From: Tolypeutes matacus
Lineage: Eukaryota; Chordata; Mammalia; Cingulata; Chlamyphoridae
NCBI GenBank assembly: GCA_026826555.1
Contig: JAKSZT010053928.1
Coordinates: forward strand, 542,720-606,719
Length of the DNA stretch: 64,000 nt
Direction: 5' to 3'
Positions 36,126 through 46,920 of the stretch are shown one piece after another. The position numbers were made by a program, and so were the translations under genes. Below the pieces are notes generated by a model. The model was not told the origin of the DNA. It searched no databases and was given only the letters and a program-made list of their open reading frames with translations. How positions within the stretch are numbered: the stretch's first letter is position 1; each line of letters starts with the position of its first letter.

Positions 36126-36193
36126 GGGTGGCTCAAGTGTTAAACAGACTTGATGGGAAACCTTTTGATGATGCAGATCAACGACTTTTTGAG
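36126..36193 (+). CDS. PDE11A: PDE11A internal exon (GAF-B, third of four; NKFDE-like motif)
   Basis: A 68-bp exon encoding the rest of a glycine codon and 22 residues, VAQVLNRLDGKPFDDADQ then RLFE. It carries the GAF-B version of the NKxnFxxxDE motif: Asn at 36143-36145, Arg in place of Lys, Phe at 36164-36166, Asp at 36176-36178, and Gln in place of Glu at 36179-36181. This motif stabilises ligand-binding GAF domains in PDE2, PDE5, PDE6 and PDE11; the degenerate form fits GAF-B being the non-canonical domain. The acceptor is CCCACAG and the donor GTAAGAA (36194). Entry is phase 1 and exit phase 0. With the previous exon it adds up to 144 bp, an in-frame pair. Confidence 0.95.
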
Positions 36194-37133
36194 GTAAGAA
36201 AATAAAGGCATAAACCAAAGGCTATACATGAGTCACCAATAGTATCCTGGTTGCAGCTTGCCTAAATTCATAAGCAAAAATAATTATTAATCAACTAGTA
36301 TTGTACTGAAATTGTGTGACAAAATTTAAAGGAAGATTGAGAGAATATATAAATGCTTAGGTAAGATTTGATTCTATTTTTCACTAATCAAATTATTTTG
36401 CAATCCTTGGTTATTTTTATCTTAATTTTATTACTGAATCAAATCTGACCCTCTTCTCTCTAAAGTGCTGTCTTAGCTTTGTCTAGTACACATGTGTTTA
36501 AAATCGTGAGATCCCCTAGCTAGCTCCTCCAGGTGTATTGTCTTTACCTTTCTTTTGTTTACAAGCTTTTGTTTACTCCAAGCCCCCATAAGTTGGACAG
36601 ATGGGCCTTGAACAGGCCTCCTGGTAAGCTTTATACCAGTAGCCAAAATGAAAACCCCATGATTATTTTTGTCTAGTCAGGAACACCTCACAGCTTCTTT
36701 GTTAACTGGTTCTAAATCAACCTTCCTTCCCCTTAACATTTATCTTATAGTTACATATCCTTGGTTTCCTTACCAACAATATTTTATAGCCTAGCTACTG
36801 TCATGAAAGAGGTTGCTTTTGATTAAATGGAATGGATTATTATTAAAATCAGCCCACAACCTAAGTGAATTAAGAACACATTCAAATAGCCTATATTTCA
36901 AAATGGTATCAAGTAGTTTCTTCATACTGACATTAAATTAATACTTTTTCTCTCATGCAGTATGAGCTATAAAATTGTTATATGACAATAGTAATTAAGA
37001 ATTTTAATATGTATATTTCCCCAAGGCCCACATTTCTGTACAAATAAAGTTATATTTTCAGACCCATGCCTGATGACTACCTGCTTTCATATTGGATTTT
37101 TCCAATGAATATCACAATTTAAAAAAAATTTTT
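36194..37133. other. Intron after third exon, no recognised feature
   Basis: AT-rich sequence with no exon or repeat recognised before the DAS SINE. Confidence 0.5.
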
Positions 37134-37314
37134 TTTTTTTTTAAAGATTTTATTTATTTATTCATTTATCCCCCCCCTTGCTGCTTGTGCTCGCTGGGTC
37201 AGCTAACCACGCCGTGCAGGCGGGCTTGCCTTCACCAGGAGGCCCCGGGAACCGAACCCGGGGCCTCCCATATGGTAAACGGGAGCCCTACTGATTGAGC
37301 CACAGCCGCTTCCC
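37134..37314 (-). mobile_element. DAS SINE, antisense, with duplication
   Basis: From the left: T run, TTTATTTATTCATTTATCCC, a reversed body with GGAACCGAACCCGGGGCCTC (reversed B box) and GATTGAGCCACAGCCGCTTC (reversed A-box end). Flanked by T(A)nTTTTT words on both sides (37120-37133 and 37315-37327). Low divergence from the copies at 47203 and 57821 marks it as young. Confidence 0.92.
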
Positions 37315-37458
37315 TAAAAAAATTTTTAACTTTATTTCAACTTCAAAAATAAAATAGACAAAAGGCAGCTTAATAATGGAAGCATTACTTTAAAAAATCC
37401 TGTCCAGGCACATTTATCTTATTTAATCCTAAACAAAAACCCAGTTGTTTCCCCTGTG

Positions 37459-37466
37459 CTTTTTTG

Positions 37467-37498
<32 letters not shown>

Positions 37499-37692
37499 GG
37501 TACCAGGGCCAGGGATTGAACCCAGGACCTCATATGTGGGAAGGTGGCACTCAACCACTGAGCCACATCAGCTCCCCTGAGTTGGCTTAATCATTTGTTT
37601 TGCTTGTTGTTTGTTTTTGTTTTTTTCAGGAGGCACTTGGTCCTCCCATGTGGGAGATAAGCACTCAACTGCTCAAGCCACATCCGCTCCCC
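37459..37692 (-). mobile_element. DAS SINE, dimeric, antisense
   Basis: Left tail is a (GTTTT)n run, then one unit with AGGGATTGAACCCAGGACCT and GCACTCAACCACTGAGCCAC, a T/G linker, and a second shorter unit ending GCCACATCCGCTCCCC. The second unit lost most of its B box. It lies about 450 bp upstream of the fourth exon. Confidence 0.88.
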
Positions 37693-37789
37693 TCCCCTGT
37701 GTATTTTGAAAGATGAATAAATGAGTACAGATTGGCTAGAAGAAAACGAAAGAAAAAAAAAAACTTGACCGTATTCACATCTCATAAAA

Positions 37790-38095
37790 TGAAATCCCAT
37801 ATTCTTTTTTTTTACATTTAGCATTGATACAGTACCTTCTTTGCCTTTGCTACAAAAACATAACAATATTACTGTTAACTATGGTCTATAAGATACATTA
37901 GTTATATTTTTCCTATGTATCATCATATTCTTAACACCTTGTAGTAGAGGAACATTCCTGTATTTGTATTATTAAGCACAACTCTCATCTACCACTGTAA
38001 TCACTATATTGTACAATCCCTAGATTATCCTCTAGCTGTCTTTCAATTAACATTAACCTCCCTTTCATCCATAATCACATTTATAAATCAGCAGT
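37790..38095 (-). repeat. Possible L1 3'-UTR remnant upstream of fourth exon
   Basis: TTAACACCTTGTAGTAGAG, GGAACATTCCTGTATTTGTA, CTACCACTGTAATCAC and CACAATGTACAATCC-like words resemble a xenarthran L1 3' UTR in reverse. Weak; boundaries are unknown. Confidence 0.35.
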
Positions 38096-38140
38096 GTTAG
38101 TTAGACTCAATTTTTAATTAGTGGAGTTTCTTTTTCACAG

Positions 38141-38233
38141 GCTTTTGTCATCTTTTGTGGCCTTGGCATCAATAACACAATCATGTATGATCAAGTGAAG
38201 AAGTCCTGGGCCAAGCAGTCTGTGGCTCTTGAT
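38141..38233 (+). CDS. PDE11A: PDE11A internal exon (end of GAF-B and linker to catalytic domain)
   Basis: A 93-bp exon of exactly 31 codons, beginning [18 protein letters not shown] and ending in KQSVALD. It encodes the last GAF-B helix and the start of the linker helix leading to the HD-type phosphodiesterase domain. The acceptor is TTTTTCACAG (38131-38140) and the donor GTAAGTA (38234). It is phase 0 at both ends, so it is a symmetric exon that could be skipped in frame. The sequence matches human PDE11A as I remember it with no differences. The next exon, expected to begin VLSYHATC, was not found in the remaining 25.7 kb. A solo LTR insertion sits 143 bp past the donor. Confidence 0.95.
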
Positions 38234-38324
38234 GTAAGTACAATATTTATATCAGAATCAGAAGCTAAAATGCTTTAATTGCTGGAGGGATAAGAACTTC
38301 TTGTGATTTTCATTTACATTCATT

Positions 38325-38935
38325 GATTCTTAACCATTTTTGGTTCGTGGACTTGAATTTAATGAAAGCTTGAAACTGTGGAGAGAGTCACTACACGGTG
38401 TGTCATGGGAAATGGCCTCAGGCACAACAAAGACTTTCAGCAAATGACTGCTTTATTACTTACACAGCATAAAGGGTTCAAAGGAGCAGGGGAAGAGATC
38501 CCATCATGGCCGGTCTCCTGGGGAGGCCAACTGCTCAGATCAGGTCTGGGGATGGTAGCTCTACCGACCTGCTTCATATCAGAGAGGAGAGACAAATCTG
38601 TGCTGCCAAGGGTAGGGTATTTATAGAGCCCAAGGGAAGGGGGCCCTACCACTGAGCAAAAAAAAAGCATGTATCAGCTTTGGGAAGAGCGCCCTCCCTG
38701 GCAAGCACCTGAGGCTGCTTGTTCCTGGTTTGGGTTTAAGACCATTCCATTAGAACTAACATCTCCCCAGGCTGCAGAATAGAAACATATTGAAACATCT
38801 GCACACAATAGAAAAGAAGGGGTGGGTAGGTGAGGACTGGTAAATGGCCTTGTGTCCTCAGCAGAGATCCTTTCTAGAAAAATGCATATGTACACACAAT
38901 TTAGCATATAACTTTAGCAAATTCACAGACTCTAT
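38325..38935. mobile_element. hAT-type MITE split by an ERV LTR
   Basis: Left piece (38325-38376) reads TTCTTAACCATTTTTGGTTC then GTGGACTTGAATTTAATGA. Right piece (38864-38935) reads AGAAAAATGCATATGTACAC then ACAATTTAGCATATAAC and TTCACAGAC. These are adjacent parts of a GGTTCTTAACC-type hAT MITE separated by the LTR at 38377-38863. Confidence 0.6.
38377..38863 (-). mobile_element. Solo endogenous retrovirus LTR, antisense to PDE11A
   Basis: On the minus strand it starts TGCTGAGGACACAAGG and ends CTCTCCACA (TG...CA). A TATA-like CTCTATAAATACC lies at about 38617-38629 and an AATAAA at 38452-38457, both on the minus strand and about 165 bp apart, giving a plausible U3-R-U5 layout. Flanks GAAAC (38372-38376) and GAGAT (38864-38868) agree at three of five positions. 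No internal viral sequence is present. Family not identified. Confidence 0.6.
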
Positions 38936-41509
38936 ATATGTCTTTTGGGTAGATATAGCTTTCAAACCTTAGGTTTTATTAAATAGTGGTAATTTAAAAA
39001 AATTTTTGACAGGATTAAAAATGTATTATGAATTTAGATTTGAATGGAAATTCACAATTTTTCTTACTATAGGAGAAAACCTCACTGTAAAGATGTGACA
39101 TAGAGAGCTAGAAAGCTGTTCCTGTTATTATCCACCACCCCTACCTACGCCCCTCCCATAGATATACATCCCACCCAGAACTCCACCTGTTGCCAGTGCC
39201 TACACAGCATGTCCCCTCAGACACACTAATTTCTAAAAGAACAACTATTGTCTCTCTGAATCTCAGGTGCTTCTTTTTATTCAAGATATACTTTTTCCAA
39301 CTTCTGCACTGTAGATATTACCAAAGATTTTGTTTATATCTATGAAGCACTTAAGTAGAGCAGATAAAATGTTAGTGTATAGCTAACAGTACATAGATCT
39401 TCAGAATATTCTATGTACCAAATAGATATTGGTAGAAGGAGAAAATCATGGGAAAGTTTAAATAGGCAAATCAATGGTACATGCAGTAGTCTTATATGAG
39501 ATTTAAAAGACATAGTTATAGTTACCTGTTTATATACTTTTTCCTCCTAACTAGATTTCTATCTCTTTCATAATTTTTTCCCAGTGCCTAGCAGGGTGTT
39601 TAGCACAGAGGAGGTATTTATTGAATGGCTTTTGGATAGAGGGAGGAAAGGAGGGAAAGAAGGAAGGAGAAAATGGAGGGGAGAGACACTCTTTGTGCTT
39701 CTTCTGAGAGAGCCCTGATTTGTTGATATGTAACATCTTTACAAGAAGGACTAAAAACAGTATCTATAGGATAAATTAATAAATGGGTGAATTGTACATT
39801 GGAGTAAAAAATGAGAATTATTAGTAGAGCATTAATGTCTGTGTGCAGAATTATTTTCAAATCCTAGCTCTGTCATCTACCCCAATGTGAGAATTAAATT
39901 TAAAAAAGCATGTGAAGATTTGACTACGTGGTCATTAGAATTATAATAATAATAGTAATCACTGTATTATTATTTGTAGTGGTATTTTTATTCTGCAGAA
40001 TCACCATGGATTGGGAAATAGAGCAAAGGACAAGAATTGGAATAGCAAATGTTGAATCATATGTCCTTACCATCATCAAATTCTGACTGCCACAGAGTTG
40101 GCTCACCATATTATTTTTCAGTGCCCTCAATTATGAAAAAAAAATACATTATACAGTAGACCCACCTTAATCCCTATTTCATATTGCCATGGAATAATTA
40201 ACACACACATGAAACATTCACAGATGCCCATTTTCTCCCTCCTCACCTACCTTCTAGAGGAACTTCTTCCTGTTGAGAAGGGGCTAGAAAAACTGGTTGA
40301 AGCCTGGATGGCTGCATCCCCCCATACACACCCCGTGAGAAGATGCCACAAGGGATAGCATTCTCACTGGCATTGTTTCCTAATTTTCCTCCAGCCCCAA
40401 GGAGCCACAGTTACCATTACCTAGAAAGTGTTAATATCCAGTAGTATTTCTAGCCACCTTTCCCTCAGTCATAAATTAGTTATTTGTATTCAGAGTGAAC
40501 AATCTCTTGTTTTTGTAACTTAAATTACTTCTCTTCTCAGAGACAAAAATTATTACCAACATTGCCAAGTTTTCAGCCCAACTCTTAGCCTTTTGACAAT
40601 CTTACTCCTTCACAGTTTAAGGCATTGACTTGTATGTTCAATGCACTTTATTTTGTGCCAGTGTCAAAAGTAGTATTCCCAGTCAGAATTCTGGTGTGGC
40701 CATCTTCGTTTTGTTTACCCCATCCCTTCCCACCCCACCCCAAGCACGTACCAAATTCTTGACTATAATGATCAGGTAGCATCTATCTTACTCCCCAGTC
40801 CAAGAATCTATAAAGAATATCTGGAAGGATTTCTTATCTCAGTAACCTCATGAAGACAAAAAAACAATTTGTTGGGAACTATTAAACCCAAACTCTGTAA
40901 TAACATTTACCATACTATATATTACATGTGGATTGAATATATATGTACATACACACATATATACACATAAGTGTTGTACATGAATATGAATGTAATATTA
41001 ATGTAAATATTTCTATTAAAAATATGTCTTTATATTTATGTATTGATAACCATCCTACTCCCATAAAGGATTTGAGCCACTTAAAAGAAAATAAATGATC
41101 CATCAAGGTAAAAAATAATAATAAAAACAACAGAGCCAAGGAGAGAGAAAACCAGGGGAATAGAACCACATGTAGTGCTATCCTAGTATCACCTCTGTCC
41201 CTCTTCCACAGCTACCTCAGGTGACCCTTTTCCAGTGTGGCTAAGGGAAGATTCCCCACTCAGGTCTGGTCAGGTTCCTCTTACACTGCTTCATTTTTGC
41301 TTATCCCCTTCAGTTTTTATCCTACTTGATCTTGACCCAAATGTTTAAGTGTAACTTTGTCATTTCCAGATTAATCCCCATGAATGGGGCTGAGTATAAC
41401 TGCTCTTTGAAATACTCAGAGCTCAGTGGAAGTACACTTTTTATGTAGGCCCAGTTTCACATCAATATCCACTGGAAAAGGAAGCTGCCAGCTTTACCTA
41501 GGCAAAAAG
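38936..41509. other. Intron, mostly unassigned; L2 3' tail near 39540-39640
   Basis: At 39540-39640 the words CTTTCATAATTTTTTCCCAG, GCCTAGCAGGGTGTTTAGCA and GAGGTATTTATTGAATGGC match an L2 3' end, followed by a GGAA-rich stretch (39640-39690). The rest shows no repeat or exon. Confidence 0.5.
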
Positions 41510-41740
41510 CAGTGTGGGGAGCAGATTAAAAACATGGACTGTAGCATTAGCCTGATTAGTCCAGTTGTACTTGAATCCTGGTTCCTCAGGCAAGTTATTT
41601 AACCTCTCAATCTCAGGCTTTTTTAAAATGTCAAATGGGTGTTATATCTCTAAAAAGATAAATGAAATAATGGTGGTAAAGCGTTTAGAGAAGGTGTTTA
41701 GTTACAGTTAGCTCTCAGCTACTGTTAGCTGTTCTTATTA
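41510..41740 (+). repeat. MIR SINE
   Basis: Sense MIR with TTGAATCCTGGTTCCTCAGG, CAAGTTATTTAACCTCTC, and a degenerate 3' half reaching GCTCTCAGCTACTGTTAGC. Confidence 0.75.
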
Positions 41741-42074
41741 ACCAGAGCACTTGCTCTTCTTAATCTGCACTGAGTTCTGTCTGCTCAACCCAAGACTTTC
41801 TGTAAGACTGATAACTAGAGGAACCCATGAAGGGTAACTCTTTGCCATTTTTGTTAGAAACATCATTTCCTGCTTGAAGTTGGGCTGAAAGAGATCATGG
41901 TCTCCCAGCTCCTTGACACATCCTGTGTTACACCACTGAGCATCCCCACAGCTGCACAGGGCCCTGCCCACTCAGTGTACGTGTGTCATCTGTAGCCTGT
42001 GGTACCCTATATTATTCTGAAGAAAAGTCCAGGGCATTGAAATACAAAATTTCTCATGTCAAAAAGAGCCAAGC

Positions 42075-42178
42075 AGGAGAGCAGATGTAGCTCAGTGGTT
42101 GAGCACCTGCTTTCCGTATACAAGGTCCTGGGTTCAATCCCCGGTACCTCCTAAAAAATAAAACGAAACAAAGCAAAA
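42075..42178 (+). mobile_element. DAS SINE, monomeric, sense
   Basis: A-box region GTAGCTCAGTGGTTGAGC, B box GGTTCAATCCC, then CGGTACCTCC and an A-rich tail. Imperfect flanking duplication AAAAAGAGCCAAGCA and AAAAAACATCCAAGCA. Confidence 0.9.
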
Positions 42179-43029
42179 AACATCCAAGCAATTTTTCAAA
42201 AACCGTACCTCTCTAAAGGCAAAGTTTCTGAAAAAAGGCTGACCATGCCATAATGTAAGAAGCCTTCTTATCTCTTCCCTTTCACCACTTACTGGCAATT
42301 TCAGCTAATGTTAGCCAAATCCACACATGGTAAAAATTAGACACATAAACATACAAAACATTTTCTACTTTTCTGACCTTTAAAAAATGAAATGACTAAT
42401 ACATTAGCTGCTGTGGGAATACATTCATTTAACAGTTGAATTATCAACTCAATTTTTTGGTGACTGCTTTTCTTAGTTTCCCATAATTTAGTTATGCAAT
42501 TCTGTTGTGAAAGTCCTTTTTCCCAAATAAATAAAATTAATACTTTAAGCTCATAGAGAGCAAAAATGCTCTTAAAGCTGAATAATGGAACAAAAAGAGG
42601 AATTTACTATCATTTTTAAAGAACTTTAATTTTATGATCCTGATTTCCGCTCTTGCATGAAGAGCCAAAAGCTACACAAGAAGTATGCTAACGTATGTTC
42701 ACACTTTCTGAGAGTAGAGATCCTAAGATAAAAGGAGGAGAAACTTTACCTAAAAACCCAGAATACAGAGAAAATACAATATGAAAATAGGTATAGAATA
42801 TTAGTTTCTCATTAGGAATGTCAAGAATTATCCTTTGGGGTTTCTTTCATGGTTGTGGCAAATGGAGTCTTACCAAATACTGATGAGAAATTTTCTGGGA
42901 AATATTAACCTGTGTATTAAGGGACTACTTATATAGCTTTATGATCACAAAACGGAAGGAATGGTGGTGGGAGAGTGGGTAGGAAAGGGCGTATGCAATC
43001 AGGAGCCAGGCCCCATTCAGTGTACCTCC
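42179..43029. other. Intron, no recognised feature
   Basis: Nothing recognised. Confidence 0.5.
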
Positions 43030-43658
43030 CAAATGCCTCTCCCATCTCTTTCTTCCATTCCAATTCCCACAGAAGGCATCCTACGTAATGACTTCATTAC
43101 CTCTTGACTGGGCAATTGCAATAGCCTTCTATCAGTTCTTCCTAAATCATATTTTAGATTGCATCACTCATCCACTCATAGACCTTAAATTACTCCTCCA
43201 TTACCTATCAAATTACAAACTTCTTGGCCTTTGGGGCCCTGGGAAAACATGCCAAATTACCTTCTTACCCATAGCTCTCCTTTCTCTTTTCAGAGTATTC
43301 TATGCTACTTACAAAGTCAATTACTTCATAGTTGAGAAATCAGCCACCTGCTTCTCTGCCATCTGATCTCTACTCTAATATCCCATTCACCGTTGTTATT
43401 CTGTTCCAGCTACGCTAGCCTCCCTCGAAACTGTGCCCATCACTCAAAGTTTAGTTTAAATGTAATCATCTCTATAAAGCTTCTAAAATCCCATGGTTAT
43501 TTGTTCTTCTAGTGAGAATTATTACCTTTGCCCTATATTATAGTTACTTATGAGTCTGTATTTTTTCCTCTGCTAGTCCACATGTGCTTTGAAGGGTGTG
43601 ATCAAGTCTTAGCTATCTGTGCCCCTTCAGTGTTTTATGTGCAATAATTAGTCACTTA
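43030..43658 (+). mobile_element. L2 LINE 3' region
   Basis: GGGCAATTGCAATAGCCTTC, ATTACTCCTCCATTACCTAT, CAAATTACAAACTTCTTGGC, CTACGCTAGCCTCCCTCG and CTAGTCCACATGTGCTTTG follow L2 order in sense, ending just before the DAS SINE. Confidence 0.7.
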
Positions 43659-43671
43659 AAAAGTGTATTGA

Positions 43672-43855
43672 GGAGCAGAGGTGGCCCAAGTGATTAGGCG
43701 CCTCCCTCCCACATGGGAGGTCCCGGGTTCAGTTCCCGGAACCTCCTAAAAAGAAAACGAGCACACAACAAACAGACACAGACAGAGAGCAGACAGCAAG
43801 TGCAAACAACAGGAGTGGGAGAGTAGAAATAAATAAATAAAATAAATCTTTTTTA
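43672..43855 (+). mobile_element. DAS SINE with tail region, sense
   Basis: tRNA-like head with GGTGGCCCAAGTGATTAGG and GGTTCAGTTCC, then a tail ACACAGACAGAGAGCAGACA and AAATAAATAAATAAAATAAA. Flanking words AAAAAGTGTATTGA and AAAAAGTGTGTTGA form a duplication with one mismatch. Confidence 0.92.
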
Positions 43856-43869
43856 AAAAAGTGTGTTGA

Positions 43870-45874
43870 ATAAACAAATGCATAGAGCCACAGATAGTCA
43901 TGTTGGTCTGCTATGACAACAGTCTGAAAGCTGTGACAGAGGAACTAGCAGTCATTCAAAGTGGCCGTCCTGCTGATCAGAGATTGGCATAGCCACCTCT
44001 TTATTGCTTCTCCCTTTTATATCCTATTAGTACACAGTTTCTTTTTTGTGGGGTGAGGGTCCTCCTCCCAGATACCATGCCCTCTGGGGTGCTTCCTTAG
44101 AGGATCAAGTGCCAGCCTAGCTTCCTAAAGGTGAAGGAGAAGGAGAGAAGCAAAAGAGATGATTCTCCTATCAGAAATCTCCTAAGCTCTAAGGAGAGAA
44201 TTTGCTCTAAGTAGGTGATTGAAACAGGTAGATTTATAGGATGAAAGAGGAATGCCTCTGTATTCTTTCTCACCACCTTCCTTTAAATCTACACTGCCAA
44301 ATCAAACTTCCCCACTCCTGGATGGACTCTGGTAGATTCCACAGCTCTTCTGACCATTTAGATGTTAAAAATAGTCTCAAAGCTTCTCCCCTCCTGGCTT
44401 CTAAGCCTGTGGTAGAGAGAAAGTCATAGTGGATTTCTTCACTCTTCCCCAGTTCACCACCTCCCCCAAGACAGGTGCAGGGGACAAGAGGGAGATAGAA
44501 TAAAAGTGCAAAGCCCTACATGACTGGTACTGTCCAAACTTGGTTTCAGGACCCTCTGTTTGGATGCCAACATTCTTTTTTGTAATCATCGGTTGCTTTC
44601 ATGAATTCTTCGGAGAACTCCTGGGGCTGGAAATCTCCCACTGGCTCATTCCTGATATGGGTTTGCCTTTCCTGACTGACAGCTTCCAAATCCCTCTCAG
44701 TCCCTGGCCTCCAAGTGGTCCATCCAGACTCTCAGTCTGTGAAAGTCATCTCTTTCCTCCAAGAAGTCCTCTTGGTCAGAGTCCTTTTAAAGGTAATGTA
44801 AGCCTGGTTACCTTTCACCAGTCCATTGGGCCCATGGGAAAATTCACATTTTAGCCCATCAGATCCCACAAATGTACATCACCCTCAAAGCAGCTCTTTC
44901 CTCCTTCTGCCTTCAGTGCATTCTATCCACTCACTAACCTTTAGATTTTTTAGGCATGAATCAGGTAGAAATCTCTGTTTCCACACCATGCTCTAGAATA
45001 AATATGTAATCAGTTCTCCAAGTGGTTCTCTTGCAGGAAATCTCAAGAAATCCCAAATAAGAAACCCTGACTATGAAATCCTCAATACAGGGCTCTCTCA
45101 TGAAAAGTTATCATTTTCTTGTACAATGCAAAGATAGGCAAGAAGCACCTCAGCTTGAGGTGGCAGAGCTTGTTTGGGGCATCTTTTTTCTAAGTCCTGC
45201 CTTTTAGAATGTAGTACCTGTTGTTCTCAACCACTAATTCAGAAAAAAGAATCCCATTTAAACATCCTGTTATCTACCAAAATGATTTTCTCCAGACCAA
45301 CTTACTGTCAGACCATGATCCATTGATTGTCCAAATAATAAATGTCTGCCCTTGGAAGGCCCATCTTCATTTGCAGGTTCAATAGATACAGGCTATCAAT
45401 TACAAAGCCAAATGCAAGGCACCAGCAGATACAGAACGGTTCCCGTTTGTAAATTCTTCTTTACGGAAGACATCTTAGATTAGGTGAACACTTCTCTTGG
45501 AGAAAGGAGAAAAAGGAATTCCAAATGAATTATTTCCCTAAAATGCTTATGTAGTAATTAGTTCCTGGTTGTAGCCACCACTATATCTTAAGTTACTTTA
45601 AAACAGAACAAAACTTTGGTAGTTGCTACCTGTAAATACAAAGTCCAGGTTCTTATTGAGCTGGTTTATAAATTATGATCAAATTGTGGCTTTTAAAAAG
45701 ACCCAAGAGAATAATTATGCCAAATCTCTCCAACTTTTTCTTTGACTAGCACAGTAAAGACAACTAAACAGATAGTTTGGGCTTTAACTGTTCACTTTCT
45801 AATTCTTCTTACCCAAAGAAATGTCTAACAATGACATGCTGATTGGGTATTTTGGGCATTTCAATACAACTCAC
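43870..45874. other. Intron, no recognised feature
   Basis: About 2 kb without a confident repeat or exon. Open frames at 44241-44854 lack domains. Confidence 0.5.
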
Positions 45875-46030
45875 ACATTAGTATCAATAGGGGAGCTTTT
45901 AAAAAATATTGATGCCTGGGACGTTTCCCAGACGAAGTGAACCAGAATCTCTGGAAGTAGGTCCTGGACATACGTATTTATAAAAAGCTCTCCCAATGAT
46001 TGTGATACACAGTGAAGGTTGAGAACAATT
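45875..46030 (+). mobile_element. MER5-type hAT-Charlie MITE
   Basis: GGGGAGCTTTTAAAAAATAT then TGATGCCTGGGAC, ACCAGAATCTCTGGAAGTAG and the end GTGAAGGTTGAGAACAATTT match the MER5 group. The left terminus is eroded. Confidence 0.7.
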
Positions 46031-46555
46031 TGTATGGAGTAAACTGTTTGTGAGGTCATTTCTCTTAGTCTTCCTTTCACAAAAGGCATACACTCTACTG
46101 GACATTAGCACTTTCCTTATAGATATTTGTTGACTTGGATAGAAGACAGTAGATGAAATGGGACAAGAGGGTGCCATATCCTTCCTGTTTAAATATCCAT
46201 TCACTCTTGGATCCTTACAATGGCTTCCATTCCCATCTCTCAGTTGAGGAATTATCTAGAAAGTCACCAGTGAATACCTATGTTCAGTACTCACTCTCTT
46301 ATCTCTTTATGCTCTTGATTATTTCCTCCTATCACAGAGCAGAAAACAACCAGCCCACAGTGGTAATTAACCTGAAGGTAACCAGTTTATTTCAAGGCCA
46401 CAGGAAAGACCAGGATCCAGTGCAAAGATGATGAACCTTAAAAACAAAGAAGAGAGCAGCAATTTTAGGTTTTATTCCAGGATTCATCATGAGATATTAC
46501 TAGAATTTTGTAAAACTTTTGTATTCAATTTTCTTTGGTATAAGGAGAAACAGTT
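46031..46555. other. Intron, no recognised feature
   Basis: Nothing recognised apart from short chance frames. Confidence 0.45.
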
Positions 46556-46628
46556 TCTAAACCAGTATCTAGAACAGTACCTGACATATAGTAGGTAATT
46601 AATAAATATTTGTTGAATGAATGAATGA
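46556..46628 (+). repeat. L2 LINE 3' terminus
   Basis: GAACAGTACCTGACATATAG then TAGGTAATTAATAAATATTT and the diagnostic terminal GAATGAATGAATGAAC repeat of L2. Confidence 0.8.
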
Positions 46629-46920
46629 ACTTAATTTGTTTAATTGTTGTCTGAAGCATCTTATGACTTGCTAACAGCTTCTGTAAATACCCACTTTTGC
46701 ATATTTAGAACATAGTCCTATGAAATATCTGTGAAAAATGTGATTGCCAATTTATAATTTTGTAACTGAATTTTATAAATTCTAGGCAGTTGACTATGGG
46801 GCATTTCCTTGAGATAGCAATGAAAAAGTATATATCTTTTCCTTTATTTGGTCTCAAAAATGACTATTATGGATAACTAGAGTCCTAAAGGTATTTCTTA
46901 AAATCTTTTTGATTGGAGGA

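Larger units (their letters stand above)
17851..38233 (+). other. PDE11A: PDE11A gene, internal segment (exons and introns)
   Basis: The four exons join into one open frame of 370 bp covering most of GAF-B. All splice sites are U2-type GT-AG with strong GTAAG donors. Intron lengths are 15,493, 2,573 and 1,947 bp, flanked by at least 17.8 kb of upstream and 25.7 kb of downstream intron. The gene is known to be several hundred kilobases long in human with few, small exons, so an exon density this low is expected. The whole window lies in this transcription unit. No promoter, start codon, stop codon or polyadenylation site of the gene is present. PDE11A could be confused with PDE5A or PDE10A, but [10 protein letters not shown] and [12 protein letters not shown] are PDE11A-specific as I know the family. 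Confidence 0.93.
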
